From Corylus avellana (taxonomy: Eukaryota; Streptophyta; Magnoliopsida; Fagales; Betulaceae): a stretch of DNA of 64,000 nucleotides. The notes under the pieces are model-generated. The model saw only the letters and a program-made list of their open reading frames with translations, did not search any database and was not told the DNA's origin. A program made the translations under genes and the position numbers. The stretch is taken from positions 17,698,457 to 17,762,456 of the forward strand of contig NC_081543.1 of assembly GCF_901000735.1 (NCBI RefSeq), written 5' to 3'. Every line of letters begins with the position of its first letter. Position 1 is the first letter of the stretch. Shown here piece after piece: positions 47,493-57,849 of the stretch.

Positions 47493-47925
47493 TGTTTCTA
47501 CTCTATAATTGTTTATTTTTTGTTTATCAATTTAGTTGTCTCTTATGTAATTGTAATTGAACTTTAAAAATTTAGGGTCATAAATCATAATGTTAAAATT
47601 TAAAACTATCTATTCAAAAGAAAAGAAGTTGACATTCCAAAAAGGAATACATAGTTGGATTTTAATGACAAAACTTTAAATCTCAAACAGCGCCCTCTTA
47701 AATCTCTAAGGGTTAAAGTTAATAAAATGTCGTTATAAAATTCTAGTCGTGGAAACCTAAGGGTCGCAAGTGAAAAACATTTATTTTCTATTTTAAATTG
47801 TGTTTATTATATTTTTAATTTGGCCCTTACAATTTTAATTTTTTTTGGCTCTGCCACTTACCTTTTGCGTTTAGTTGGGATAGAGTTGAGAAGCAGTCTA
47901 TAAAATGAAATAAATATATTAAAAA
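45641..47925 (-). other. P450 intron 1, proximal part
   Basis: AT-rich, with (TA)n microsatellites at about 46638-46665 and 47457-47490 and an A run near 46420-46438. No gene or repeat boundary is recognised. Confidence 0.6.
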
Positions 47926-48588
47926 GGAAAAAGTCTACATAACCCCTTCAAACTACCACTCAATTGACAATGTCCCCCCCAAACTTTCAATTGTGACAAT
48001 GTCTCCCTCAAACTACCAAAAATTGTTAATGTTCCTCTAATGACAAAACTACCCTTAATAAAATAAAAACAAAAAAATAATAAAAAACTTCTAAGAAAAA
48101 CCTAAAACTAATTAATAAAAATCAAAGGGTGAAAAATTAAAGGAATTTTTAAAAAACATCCATTTTATAAGAAAAAAATTAAAAATTTTCGATTTTTTTT
48201 TTGTTATAAAAATTTCGTTTTTTATTTCGTTTTATAAATTTTGTAAAATAAAAATTTCCATTTAAAAAAAATATATTCATTTAAAAAAAAAATTCTTATA
48301 AAAAAATGAAAAAATTTTGTTTAAAAATTAATTAATTTTTTTTTTTTAAAAAAATTGTTCTTTTTAAATTAAAATTTTTTGTTTTTTATTTTAGATTTTT
48401 TTTTTTAAATTTATAAGGGTATTTTTGTCTTATTAAGAAATATATAAGGACATTTTGATCTTTTTGTTAGTCTTGGGGGGGACATTGACAATGTTTTGGT
48501 AGTTTAGGGGGATATTGTCACAATTGAAAGTTTGTGGGAAATATTATCAATTGGATGGTAGTTTGAGAATGTTATGTGGACTTTACCC
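47926..48588. mobile_element. MULE-type MITE with long inverted repeats, 663 bp
   Basis: Ends are GGAAAAAGTCTACATAAC on the left and GGGTAAAGTCCACATAAC read from the right. Inverted arms of over 100 bp share CTTTCAATTGTGACAAT and CAAACTACCAAAA. The 9-bp duplication TATTAAAAA lies at 47917-47925 and 48589-48597. The middle is low-complexity A/T. It lies in the P450 intron, and a degenerate relative is near 62090-62450. Confidence 0.9.
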
Positions 48589-48892
48589 TATTAAAAAATA
48601 TAAATATATACTACTAAAAAAAAATTAAAAAGAAAAGGGTTGGCTGCCACCCCTTTCCTTTTTTCTTTCTATTAACATTTTAGTTTTATATGTCTGTATT
48701 TTTTTTTATTAAGAGTGCCATGTGGAGCCGACATGACACCTCACAAAATTCATAAAATGTTTTAACGAAATTTAATTCGAAGCATTTACTGTGAATAGGT
48801 AAAAAGTTCAAAATAGTTCTTCCAAAGAGTCAAGACTTTGAAGTTTAGTGGATTATAGTCATAATTAAAATACTAATAGGCCAATCGGCTTA

Positions 48893-49380
48893 GGGCCCGT
48901 TTGGGAGTGCGATTTCAATAAGTGCAATTTTAAAAATTGAGTTTTTAAAATCGCACAGGCATTTGGTAAAACATACTAAAAAGTACTTTTTTTATCAATT
49001 GAATGTTTGGATAACATTAGCATATAATTGCGGTTTCATGACCAAATTACCAATAAGGATGAACAAGACAGAGAGGATGAAGAAAAAAAAAAAAAAAAAA
49101 ACAAAGGGTTTTAATATATTTTAAGTGGATATTCTTGGTATTTTTTTCATTCCCATTCTAAAAAAGGTAATTATTGCGCAAAATATATTTTTAATAGAAA
49201 TCGTGATTTTGTTTTAAATTCCCACTTTTTCAAATAAGTACCCTCTAATCAGCTTATGAAAATCACAGATTTTTTTGCGATTTTAAAATTTGCGTTTTTA
49301 AAATCACAATCCCAAACACTCTAAAGTTGCGATTTAGTTTAAAATCGCAAATTATTTAAAAAAAAAAGGCACTCCCAAAC
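48893..49380. mobile_element. Tourist-like MITE, about 0.49 kb, next to P450 exon 1
   Basis: The left end reads GGGCCCGTTTGGGAGTGCG. The right part contains GGCACTCCCAAACG, its complement. Internal AAAATCGCA/TGCGATTTT repeats make an additional inner pair ending CAATCCCAAACACTC at 49321. TTA and TAA flank the inner boundaries. Because of the inner repeats the exact right end (49321 or about 49380) is uncertain. The copy of this MITE at 53648 is cut by the gap. Confidence 0.65.
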
Positions 49381-49686
49381 GTTTTTAAACGGATGACCAC
49401 GTACCATAATTCTCCACTATGTGATGGACGGAGGCGATGGCGCGAGGGGTGATATCATCGGAGAAATTGATGGGTTTAGAGCTTGCTCGCTTCGACTGTA
49501 CATCATGGAGTTGTCCTTCAAGTCTCCGAAGAAGAGCCGGTAGGAGTTACCGGAAAAGCCTTGCTCTCTCAGCCACCTCTCCAGGTGCTTGGGCCTGAGC
49601 CACACCCAGTTAAGAATCCTCCACCCCAACGGTAGGATTGTAAGGAAAAGAGTGCTGAAGATCACAAGTAGTGATGATACAGCCAT

Positions 49687-50290
49687 TTTTCGCAGAGGGT
49701 AGGGGAGGGAGAAGAAGTGGAAGGATCGAGAAGAGTGGGAAAGGAGAGGTGTATTTTATCAATCAATCACGGTGGGAAATTGTTGGTGTCATCATTGGCT
49801 GAAAAACGGTGAATGTCTTTTTCTCTTTTTCTTTCTTTTATTTTTTTTTATTTTTTTTTATTTTTTATAATTATTTTATGTGTTGGGGTGAATATCTAGA
49901 CACAATACCAAGATGGTGTCCATTGAGGTGCTTGTCGCTATAGCAAAAGAAAATTAAAAATAAATAAAAATAAAAAGCTTTGTAATTGACATTCATTTAA
50001 TAATGTTGATGTCGCTGTATTTGTTTAGTTTTAGGCTCATAATAGGACCGATCAATTTTGTGGACATATAAGGAAGCGTTAGAATATTTCAATAATAAAT
50101 TTGTTCTTTCTCCGTAGCATGTATAGATCAAAGATGAGAATCACATACCTCTTTTAATCACAAGACAAGAGGGGACTCAATTGAATAAATGAAGCTTGGG
50201 GTTCATGATGTGTCTCAAAAGGGATTGTGATGAAGGAATGAGCTTCAGTACTCTCTTCTTTGTCATTGGACAAACTTGGAGTTGACGGGG
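49687..50290 (-). promoter_or_regulatory. Upstream region of P450 exon 1 (copy 1)
   Basis: C/T-rich leader-like sequence on the minus strand directly upstream of the start, then AT-rich DNA with a TTTTATTTTTTTTTA run (about 49840-49870). No clear TATA box is assigned. A transposon-derived gag-like sequence begins above about 50300. Confidence 0.4.
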
Positions 50291-50299
50291 GCTCAATTT

Positions 50300-51474
50300 G
50301 CTTCAGGTGCTCAACTGGCTCCAAATGCTCCTCTTTCTCTTCCTCCTAGTTATCAACGATGAAAGGCTCAGCTGCTGATGAAGATGTGTTAGGGAATAAT
50401 ATCATAGTGGTTTTCCCATTCTCAGGTCGCATCTTAGGAGTGGAATCCAATAAGGCCTCAACTTGCTCAAGTAATTTGTTCAGGTCTAGGTCACATCCAA
50501 ATTGAGCAAGGCATTCTCCCAAAGGGTCCTCAAGACTTGACTCATCAACAGTCTCCTCAACAATTTCCTCTAATTGGTGGCGGCTTGGACATGCCCATGA
50601 TAAGGATTGCTGGTGCCGTCCTCATCACTCATGTATTGCACTCTCACCATCTCCTAACTTTGAAGCTCTTCTTCCTCGATTTTGTTGAATTCAGCAACTA
50701 GATGCCCGAGCTGTCATTCCAACCTTGCAATTGCTTCAGTATTTGCCATAGTGGCATCTTTGAGTTCTTGAATAGGTCAGTTGGCTGTTTGCTTGAACTC
50801 ATTGAGTGCGTCTTCCATTGAGTTCTTTGAAGCTCTTCTTCCTCGATTTTGTTGAATTCAGCAACTAGATGCCCGAGCTGTCATTCCAACCTTGCAATTG
50901 CTTCAGTATTTGCCATAGTGGCATCTTTGAGTTCTTGAATAGGTCAGTTGGCTGTTTGCTTGAACTCATTGAGTGCGTCTTCCAACGATAATTGTGGTTG
51001 TGGCATTTGAATGGTGGATTGGCGATTAGTTGCTTGAAGGAGTTGAGAGTCTTTCAACGAGGCTTTATAGTCGTAGGTTGAAGGATGGGAAGATTGGTTG
51101 TCGAACTGTAGATATTTAGGATGGTGCAGTTCATCGACTTGGGGAGCGTAATTTCCCGTAGCATGAGCTTACCACGAGAAATTATAATGGTTGCTCCAGT
51201 CTGGGGTGTAAAAATAGGAATTTGATTCAGACCCCAAACTGGAGAAATTGGTGTTCATCTGCTCATGTGAAAAATTAGAAAATTGTTCCCAAAATGGAAA
51301 ATTACCAGAACTGAGATAAGGATTTGAGTAGTATGAGCATGGTCCATGTGAGTGAAAATTTTGAGAGTAGTTGGTAGGAGCTGGTGTCCTACAACTAGGA
51401 GAAGCATTAAAAATATTAAAAAAAAAAAAAAAAAAAAAAGGAGAAGCATTAAAATTACTAAACTGAAAATTCAT
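50300..51474 (-). pseudogene. LTR-retrotransposon gag-like remnant, copy 1
   Basis: The minus strand from 51474 reads MNFQFSNFNASP, then SCRTPAPTNYSQNFHSHGPC, SYYSNPYLSSGNFPFWEQFS and on to a stop at 51169. Beyond this stop it resumes with QLSLEDALNEF, MANTEAIARLE and FNKIEEEELQS. The last part resembles the coiled 'NTQAIARLE-QLGQL' segment of plant Ty3/gypsy (Athila-like) gag proteins. Several stops break it, and an A-rich insertion of about 40 bases disrupts the N-terminal part relative to copy 2. A 167-bp internal tandem duplication is also present. The exact lineage is uncertain. Confidence 0.6.
50658..50991 (-). repeat. Tandem duplication, 167-bp unit, only in copy 1
   Basis: CTTTGAAGCTCTTCTTCC and the following sequence to GAGTGCGTCTTCCA occur at 50658 and again at 50825. 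The homologous position in the second segment copy (about 54985-55145) has a single unit. Confidence 0.92.
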
Positions 51475-51620
51475 GTTTCACCCTCACTTTTTAACATGCA
51501 AATATCCCACATAAAACATTAACCAAAATATTTTATTTTATTTTGTTTTGTTTTTTTTTTGTTTTGTTTTTTTGTTTTTTTGTTTTTTTTTTCAGAATTA
51601 AATAAACAAAAATGAAAACT

Positions 51621-53547
51621 CACTACAAAAAACAAGATGTTTTTTGACATGGCAAACAGTAACACACTTTTTGCCACGTCGATAATTATTGACGTGGCTA
51701 CAGCAGTAAAAACTTTATTGACGTGGCGCATTTTCACACATCAATAATTATTGACATGTCATTTTAACACGTCAATAATTATTGACGTGTCAAAATGGCA
51801 CGTCAATAAGTAGTGACGTGTCATTTTGACACGTCAATAATTTTATTGACGTGTTAAAATGGCACGTCAATAATTATTGACGTGCCATTATTTCACACGT
51901 CAAAAATTAATTAATTAATAATATTAATTATTTGTACCTATATTAAGTAACAAAAAAAAAAAAAAGTAGCAAAATTTAATTAATTGGTTAAAAAAATTAG
52001 ATAACAATATTAATTGGTACCTATATTAAGTAAGAAAATTTAATTGATATATGTATAATTGATATATGTCGTCATATATTAAGAGATATATTCAAACCCA
52101 TTAAAATTTTATAAACTAGTTAATGCTCTTGTCTCTTATATGCAATGCTTTCACTATATATGGTTATTATATGCTTTGAATTCTTTAATTTATGGTTATT
52201 AATTAATATTAGGTAACAAAATATATATGGCTATTAATTAGTAATAAAAATTATGCAATGCTTTCACTATATATGGTTATTATATATATATGTGCTTTAT
52301 ATTATTTAATTTATGGCTATTAATTAATAGTAGGAAACAAAATATATATGGTTATTAATTAAAGTGATATAGTATTAATACCTATCACGTTTTCATATTG
52401 TAGGAATTAATACATTTATGTATTATCTTAGTTTTAAGTATATAGTATTTTTTAAAAAATAAGTGATCATATAATTTTTTTCTCTTATTATTTTCAATAT
52501 ATTTTCTTGACATGTCAAAAGTAACACGTCACTAATTTCTTGATATGTCACATTTTGACACGTCAATAATTTTTGATGTGACATTTTAACACGTCAATAA
52601 TTATTGACGTGTGAAAACGACACGTCAATAATTATTGACATGCCATTATTTTACACGTCAAAAATTAATTAATTAATAATATTAATTATTTGTACCTATA
52701 TTAAGTAACAAAATTCAATTAATTGGTTAACAAATTTAGATAACAATATTAATTGGTACCTATATTAAGTAACAAAATTTCATTGGTATATGTATAATTG
52801 GTATATGTCGTCATATATTAAGAGATATATTCAAACCCATTAAAATTTTATAAAACTAGTTAATGCTCGTCTCTTATATGCAATGCTTTCACTATATATA
52901 TGGTTATTATATGTACTTTGAATTCTTTAATTTATGGTTATTAATTAATATTAGGTAACAAAATATATATGGCTATTATATATATGTGCTTTATATTCTT
53001 TAATTTATGGCTATATATGGTTATTATATGTGCTTTGAATTCTTTAATTTATGGTTATTAATTAATATTAGGTAACAAAATATATATGGCTATTATATAT
53101 ATGTGCTTTATATTCTTTAATTTATGGCTATTAATTAATAGTAGGTAACAAAATATATATGGTTATTAATTAAAGTGATATAGTATTAATACATATCACG
53201 TTTTCAATATTGTAGGAATATTAATACATATATGTATTATCTTAGTCTTAAGTACATAGTATTTTTTTAAAAAAATTAGTAATCATATAATTTTTTTCTC
53301 TTATTATTTTCAATATATTTTCTTGACGTGTCACATTTTGACACGTCAAAAACTAATTAATTAATAATATTAATTATTTGTTTTAAAAAAATATTATATA
53401 ACAAAATTTAATTGGTACCTATATTAGGTAACAAAATTTAATTGATATATGTATAATATATATGTATAATTGTTATATGGTTATTAATTAATATTAGGTA
53501 ACAAAATATATATGGCTATTGAAAGCATATGGTTATTATATATATGT
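51621..53547 (+). mobile_element. CACTA-like non-autonomous element, copy 1, cut by gap
   Basis: Starts CACTACAAAAAACAAGATG. It continues with arrays of the palindrome ACGTCAATAATTATTGACGT and relatives (51690-51900, 52510-52660, 53325-53345), separated by AT-rich units. AT units share TTAATTATTTGTACCTATATTAAGTAAC-like text and TATATGGCTATTAATTAATA, with internal periods of about 0.7 kb. No coding sequence is seen. The right end is in the gap. Confidence 0.78.
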
Positions 53548-53647
53548 NNNNNNNNNNNNNNNNNNNNNNNNNNNNNNNNNNNNNNNNNNNNNNNNNNNNN
53601 NNNNNNNNNNNNNNNNNNNNNNNNNNNNNNNNNNNNNNNNNNNNNNN
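53548..53647. other. Assembly gap, 100 N
   Basis: Exactly 100 N. Sequence to the right restarts at a position homologous to 49327, that is, it steps back by about 4.2 kb. Confidence 0.99.
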
Positions 53648-53725
53648 TTGCGATTTGGTTTAAAATCGCAGATTATTTTTTAAAAAAACCCACCCCCAAA
53701 CGTTTTTAAACTGATGACCACGTAC

Positions 53726-54002
53726 CATAATTCTCCACTATGTGATGGACGGAGGCGATGGCGCGAGGGGTGATATCATCGGAGAAATTGATGGGTTTAG
53801 AGCTTGCTCGCTTCGACATCATGGAGTTGTCCTTCAAGTCTCCGAAGAAGAGCCGGTAGGAGTTACCGGAAAAGCCTTGCTCTCTCAGCCACCTCTCCAG
53901 GTGCTTGGGCCTGAGCCACACCCAGATAAGAATCCTCCACCCCAATGGTAGGATTGTAAGGAAAAGAGTGCTGAAGATCACAAGTAGTGATGATACAGCC
54001 AT
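53726..54002 (-). CDS. CYP72A-type P450 exon 1, copy 2, open frame
   Basis: Begins MAVSSLLVIFSTLFLTILPL (membrane anchor, residues 1-25). WVWLRPKHLERWLREQGFSG follows, then KPINFSDDITPRAIASVHHI and the end VENYG, with the splice donor G/gtacgt at 53726/53725. It lacks the 5-base insertion of the copy at 49405-49686, so the frame stays open for 92 codons plus one base. The phase fits exon 2 at 45426-45640. This is probably the intact allele, or a paralogue, of the same gene. No second exon lies between this copy and the gap on its left. Other differences are an Ile for Asn after GWRIL and a few silent changes. Confidence 0.88.
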
Positions 54003-54560
54003 TTTTCGCAGAGGGTAGGGGAGGGAGAAGAAGAGGAAGGATCGAGAAGAGTGGGAAAGGAGAGGTGTATTTTATCAATCAATCACGGTGGGAAATTGTT
54101 GGTGTCATCATTGGCTGAAAAACGGTGAATGTCTTTTTCTCTTTTTCTTTCTTTCTTTTTTATTTTTATTTTTATTTTTATTTTTTTTATTTATTTTTTT
54201 TATTTTATGTGTTGGGGTGAATATCTAGACACAATACCAAGATGGTGTCCATTGAGGTGCTTGTCGCTATAGCAAAAGAAAATTAAAAATAAATAAAAAT
54301 AAAAAGCTTTGTAATTGACATTCATTTAATAATGTTGATGTCGCTGTATTTGTTTAGTTTTAGGCTCATCATAGGACCGATCAATTTTGTGGACATATAA
54401 GGAAGCGTTAGAATATTTCAATAATAAATTTGTTCTTTCTCCATAGCATGTATAGATCAAAGATGAGAATCACATACCTCTTTTAATCACAAGACAAGAG
54501 GAGACTCAATTGAATAAATGAAGCTTGGGTTCATGATGTGTCTCAAAAGGGATTGTGATG
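54003..54560 (-). promoter_or_regulatory. Upstream region of P450 exon 1 (copy 2)
   Basis: Matches 49687-50250 closely, with length differences in the TTTTTATTTTTATT tract. No TATA box is assigned with confidence. Confidence 0.4.
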
Positions 54561-55593
54561 AAGGAATGAGCTTCAGTACTCTCTTCTTTGTCATTGGACA
54601 AACTTGGAGTTGACAGGGGCTCAATTTGCTTCAGGTGCTCATCTGGCTCCAAATCCTCCTCTTTCTCTTCCTCCTAGTTATCAATGATGAAAGGCTCAGC
54701 TGCTGATGAAGATGTGTTAGGGAATAATATCATAGTGGTTTTCCCATTCTCAGGTCGCATCTTAGGAGTGGAATCCAATAAGGCCTCAACTTGCTCAAGT
54801 AATTTGTTCAGGTCTAGGTCACATCCAAATTGAGCAAGGCATTCTCCCAAAGGGTCCTCAAAACTTGACTCATCAATAGTCTCCTCAACAATTTCCTCTA
54901 ATTGGTGGCGGCTTGGACATGCTCATGATAAGGATTGATGGTGCCATCCTCATCACTCATGTATTGCACTCTCACCATCTCCTAACTTTGAAGCTCTTCT
55001 TCCTCGATTTTGTTGAATTCAGCAACTAGATGCCCGAGCTGTCCTTTCAACCTTGCAATTGCTTCAGTATTTGCCATAGTGGCATCTTTGAGTTCTTGAA
55101 TAGGTCAGTTGGCTGTTTGCTTGAACTCATTGAGTGCGTCTTCCAACGATAATTGTGGTTGTGGCATTTGAATGGTGGATTGGCGATTAGTTGCTTGAAG
55201 GAGTTGAGAGTCTTTCAACGAGGCTTTATAGTCGTAGGTTGAAGGATGGGAAAATTGGTTGTCGAACTGTAGATATTTAGGATGGTGCAGTTCATCGACT
55301 TGGGGAGCGTAATTTCCCGTAGCATGAGCTTACCACGAGAAATTATAATGGTTGCTCCAGTTTGGGGTGTAAAAATAGGAATTTGATTCAGACCCCGAAC
55401 TGAAGAAATTGGTGTTCATCTGCTCATGTGAAAAATTGGAAAATTGTTCCCAAAATGGAAAATTACCAGAACTGAGATAAGGATTTGAGTAGTATGAACA
55501 TGGTCCATGTGAGTGAAAATTTTGAGAGTAGTTGGTAGGAGCTGGTGTCCTACAACTAGGAGAAGCATTAAAATTACTAAACTGAAAATTCAT
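54560..55593 (-). pseudogene. LTR-retrotransposon gag-like remnant, copy 2
   Basis: Same sequence as 50300-51474, but without the A-rich insertion and without the 167-bp duplication. The N-terminal frame from 55593 (MNFQFSNFNASPSCRTPAPT) runs without interruption to a stop at 55330. The downstream part again shows MANTEAIARLK-like coiled sequence and then stops. It is non-functional. Confidence 0.6.
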
Positions 55594-55739
55594 GTTTCAC
55601 CCTCACTTTTTAACATGCAAATATCCCACATAAAACATTAACCAAAATATTTTATTTTATTTTGTTTTGTTTTTTTTTTGTTTTGTTTTTTTGTTTTTTT
55701 GTTTTTTTTTTCAGAATTAAATAAACAAAAATGAAAACT

Positions 55740-57749
55740 CACTACAAAAAACAAGATGTTTTTTGACATGGCAAACAGTAACACACTTTTTGCCACGTCG
55801 ATAATTATTGACGTGGCTACAGCAGTAAAAACTTTATTGACGTGGCGCATTTTCACACATCAATAATTATTGACATGTCATTTTAACACGTCAATAATTA
55901 TTGACGTGTCAAAATGGCACGTCAATAAGTAGTGACGTGTCATTTTGACACGTCAATAATTTTATTGACGTGTTAAAATGGCACGTCAATAATTATTGAC
56001 GTGCCATTATTTCACACGTCAAAAATTAATTAATTAATAATATTAATTATTTGTACCTATATTAAGTAACAAAAAAAAAAAAAAGTAGCAAAATTTAATT
56101 AATTGGTTAAAAAAATTAGATAACAATATTAATTGGTACCTATATTAAGTAAGAAAATTTAATTGATATATGTATAATTGATATATGTCGTCATATATTA
56201 AGAGATATATTCAAACCCATTAAAATTTTATAAACTAGTTAATGCTCTTGTCTCTTATATGCAATGCTTTCACTATATATGGTTATTATATGCTTTGAAT
56301 TCTTTAATTTATGGTTATTAATTAATATTAGGTAACAAAATATATATGGCTATTAATTAGTAATAAAAATTATGCAATGCTTTCACTATATATGGTTATT
56401 ATATATATATGTGCTTTATATTATTTAATTTATGGCTATTAATTAATAGTAGGAAACAAAATATATATGGTTATTAATTAAAGTGATATAGTATTAATAC
56501 CTATCACGTTTTCATATTGTAGGAATTAATACATTTATGTATTATCTTAGTTTTAAGTATATAGTATTTTTTAAAAAATAAGTGATCATATAATTTTTTT
56601 CTCTTATTATTTTCAATATATTTTCTTGACATGTCAAAAGTAACACGTCACTAATTTCTTGATATGTCACATTTTGACACGTCAATAATTTTTGATGTGA
56701 CATTTTAACACGTCAATAATTATTGACGTGTGAAAACGACACGTCAATAATTATTGACATGCCATTATTTTACACGTCAAAAATTAATTAATTAATAATA
56801 TTAATTATTTGTACCTATATTAAGTAACAAAATTCAATTAATTGGTTAACAAATTTAGATAACAATATTAATTGGTACCTATATTAAGTAACAAAATTTC
56901 ATTGGTATATGTATAATTGGTATATGTCGTCATATATTAAGAGATATATTCAAACCCATTAAAATTTTATAAAACTAGTTAATGCTCGTCTCTTATATGC
57001 AATGCTTTCACTATATATATGGTTATTATATGTACTTTGAATTCTTTAATTTATGGTTATTAATTAATATTAGGTAACAAAATATATATGGCTATTATAT
57101 ATATGTGCTTTATATTCTTTAATTTATGGCTATATATGGTTATTATATGTGCTTTGAATTCTTTAATTTATGGTTATTAATTAATATTAGGTAACAAAAT
57201 ATATATGGCTATTATATATATGTGCTTTATATTCTTTAATTTATGGCTATTAATTAATAGTAGGTAACAAAATATATATGGTTATTAATTAAAGTGATAT
57301 AGTATTAATACATATCACGTTTTCAATATTGTAGGAATATTAATACATATATGCATTATCTTAGTTTTAAGTATATATTATTTTTTTAAAAATAAGTGAT
57401 CATATAATTTTTCTCTCTTATTATTTTCTTGATGTGTCAAATGTAACACGTTAATAATTATTGATGTACCATTATTTCACACGTCAAAAATTAATTAATT
57501 AATAATATTAATTATTTGTTTTAAAAAAATATTAGATAACAAAATTTAATTGGTACCTATATTAGGTAAGAAAATTTAATTGGTATATGTATAATTGGTA
57601 TATGGTTATTAATTAATATTAGGTAACAAAATATATATGGCTATTAATTAATAATAAAAATTATGCAATGCTTTCACTATATATGGTTATTATATATATG
57701 CACTTAATTTGTGTTCTTTAATTTATTTGGAAATAATTAATATTAGGTA
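55740..57749 (+). mobile_element. CACTA-like non-autonomous element, copy 2, cut by gap
   Basis: Starts CACTACAAAAAACAAGATG and appears identical to 51621 onward until about 57348, where the two copies begin to differ by substitutions and indels. It carries the same arrays of ACGTCAATAATTATTGACGT and 0.7 kb AT-rich units. The right end is in the gap. Confidence 0.78.
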
Positions 57750-57849
57750 NNNNNNNNNNNNNNNNNNNNNNNNNNNNNNNNNNNNNNNNNNNNNNNNNNN
57801 NNNNNNNNNNNNNNNNNNNNNNNNNNNNNNNNNNNNNNNNNNNNNNNNN
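57750..57849. other. Assembly gap, 100 N
   Basis: Exactly 100 N. The sequence on the right is the reverse complement of the sequence on the left, so the gap sits at or near the centre of an inverted repeat. Confidence 0.99.

Larger units (their letters stand above)
45426..49686 (-). pseudogene. CYP72A-type cytochrome P450, exons 1 and 2 only, exon 1 frameshifted
   Basis: CYP72A enzymes are membrane-bound monooxygenases of specialised and hormone metabolism. Exon 1 (49686-49405) gives MAVSSLLVIFSTLFLTILPL, a hydrophobic anchor, then WVWLRPKHLERWLREQGFSG and NSYRLFFGDLKDNSMM. A 5-base insertion (TGTAC-type, relative to the copy at 53726-54002) then shifts the frame to an early stop. Exon 2 (45640-45426) gives KNCFVWVGPKPRLFISEPEQ, IKDIFSKIGEF and VSYEGEKWAKHRNIITPAFG. 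The junction G/gtacgt ... atgcag/GG rebuilds Y-G-K-N in the correct phase, so the two exons belong together across a 3.8 kb intron. Exons with the oxygen-binding helix, ExxR and heme loop are not seen; the DNA below is transposon remnant. As assembled it cannot make an enzyme. Confidence 0.88.
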
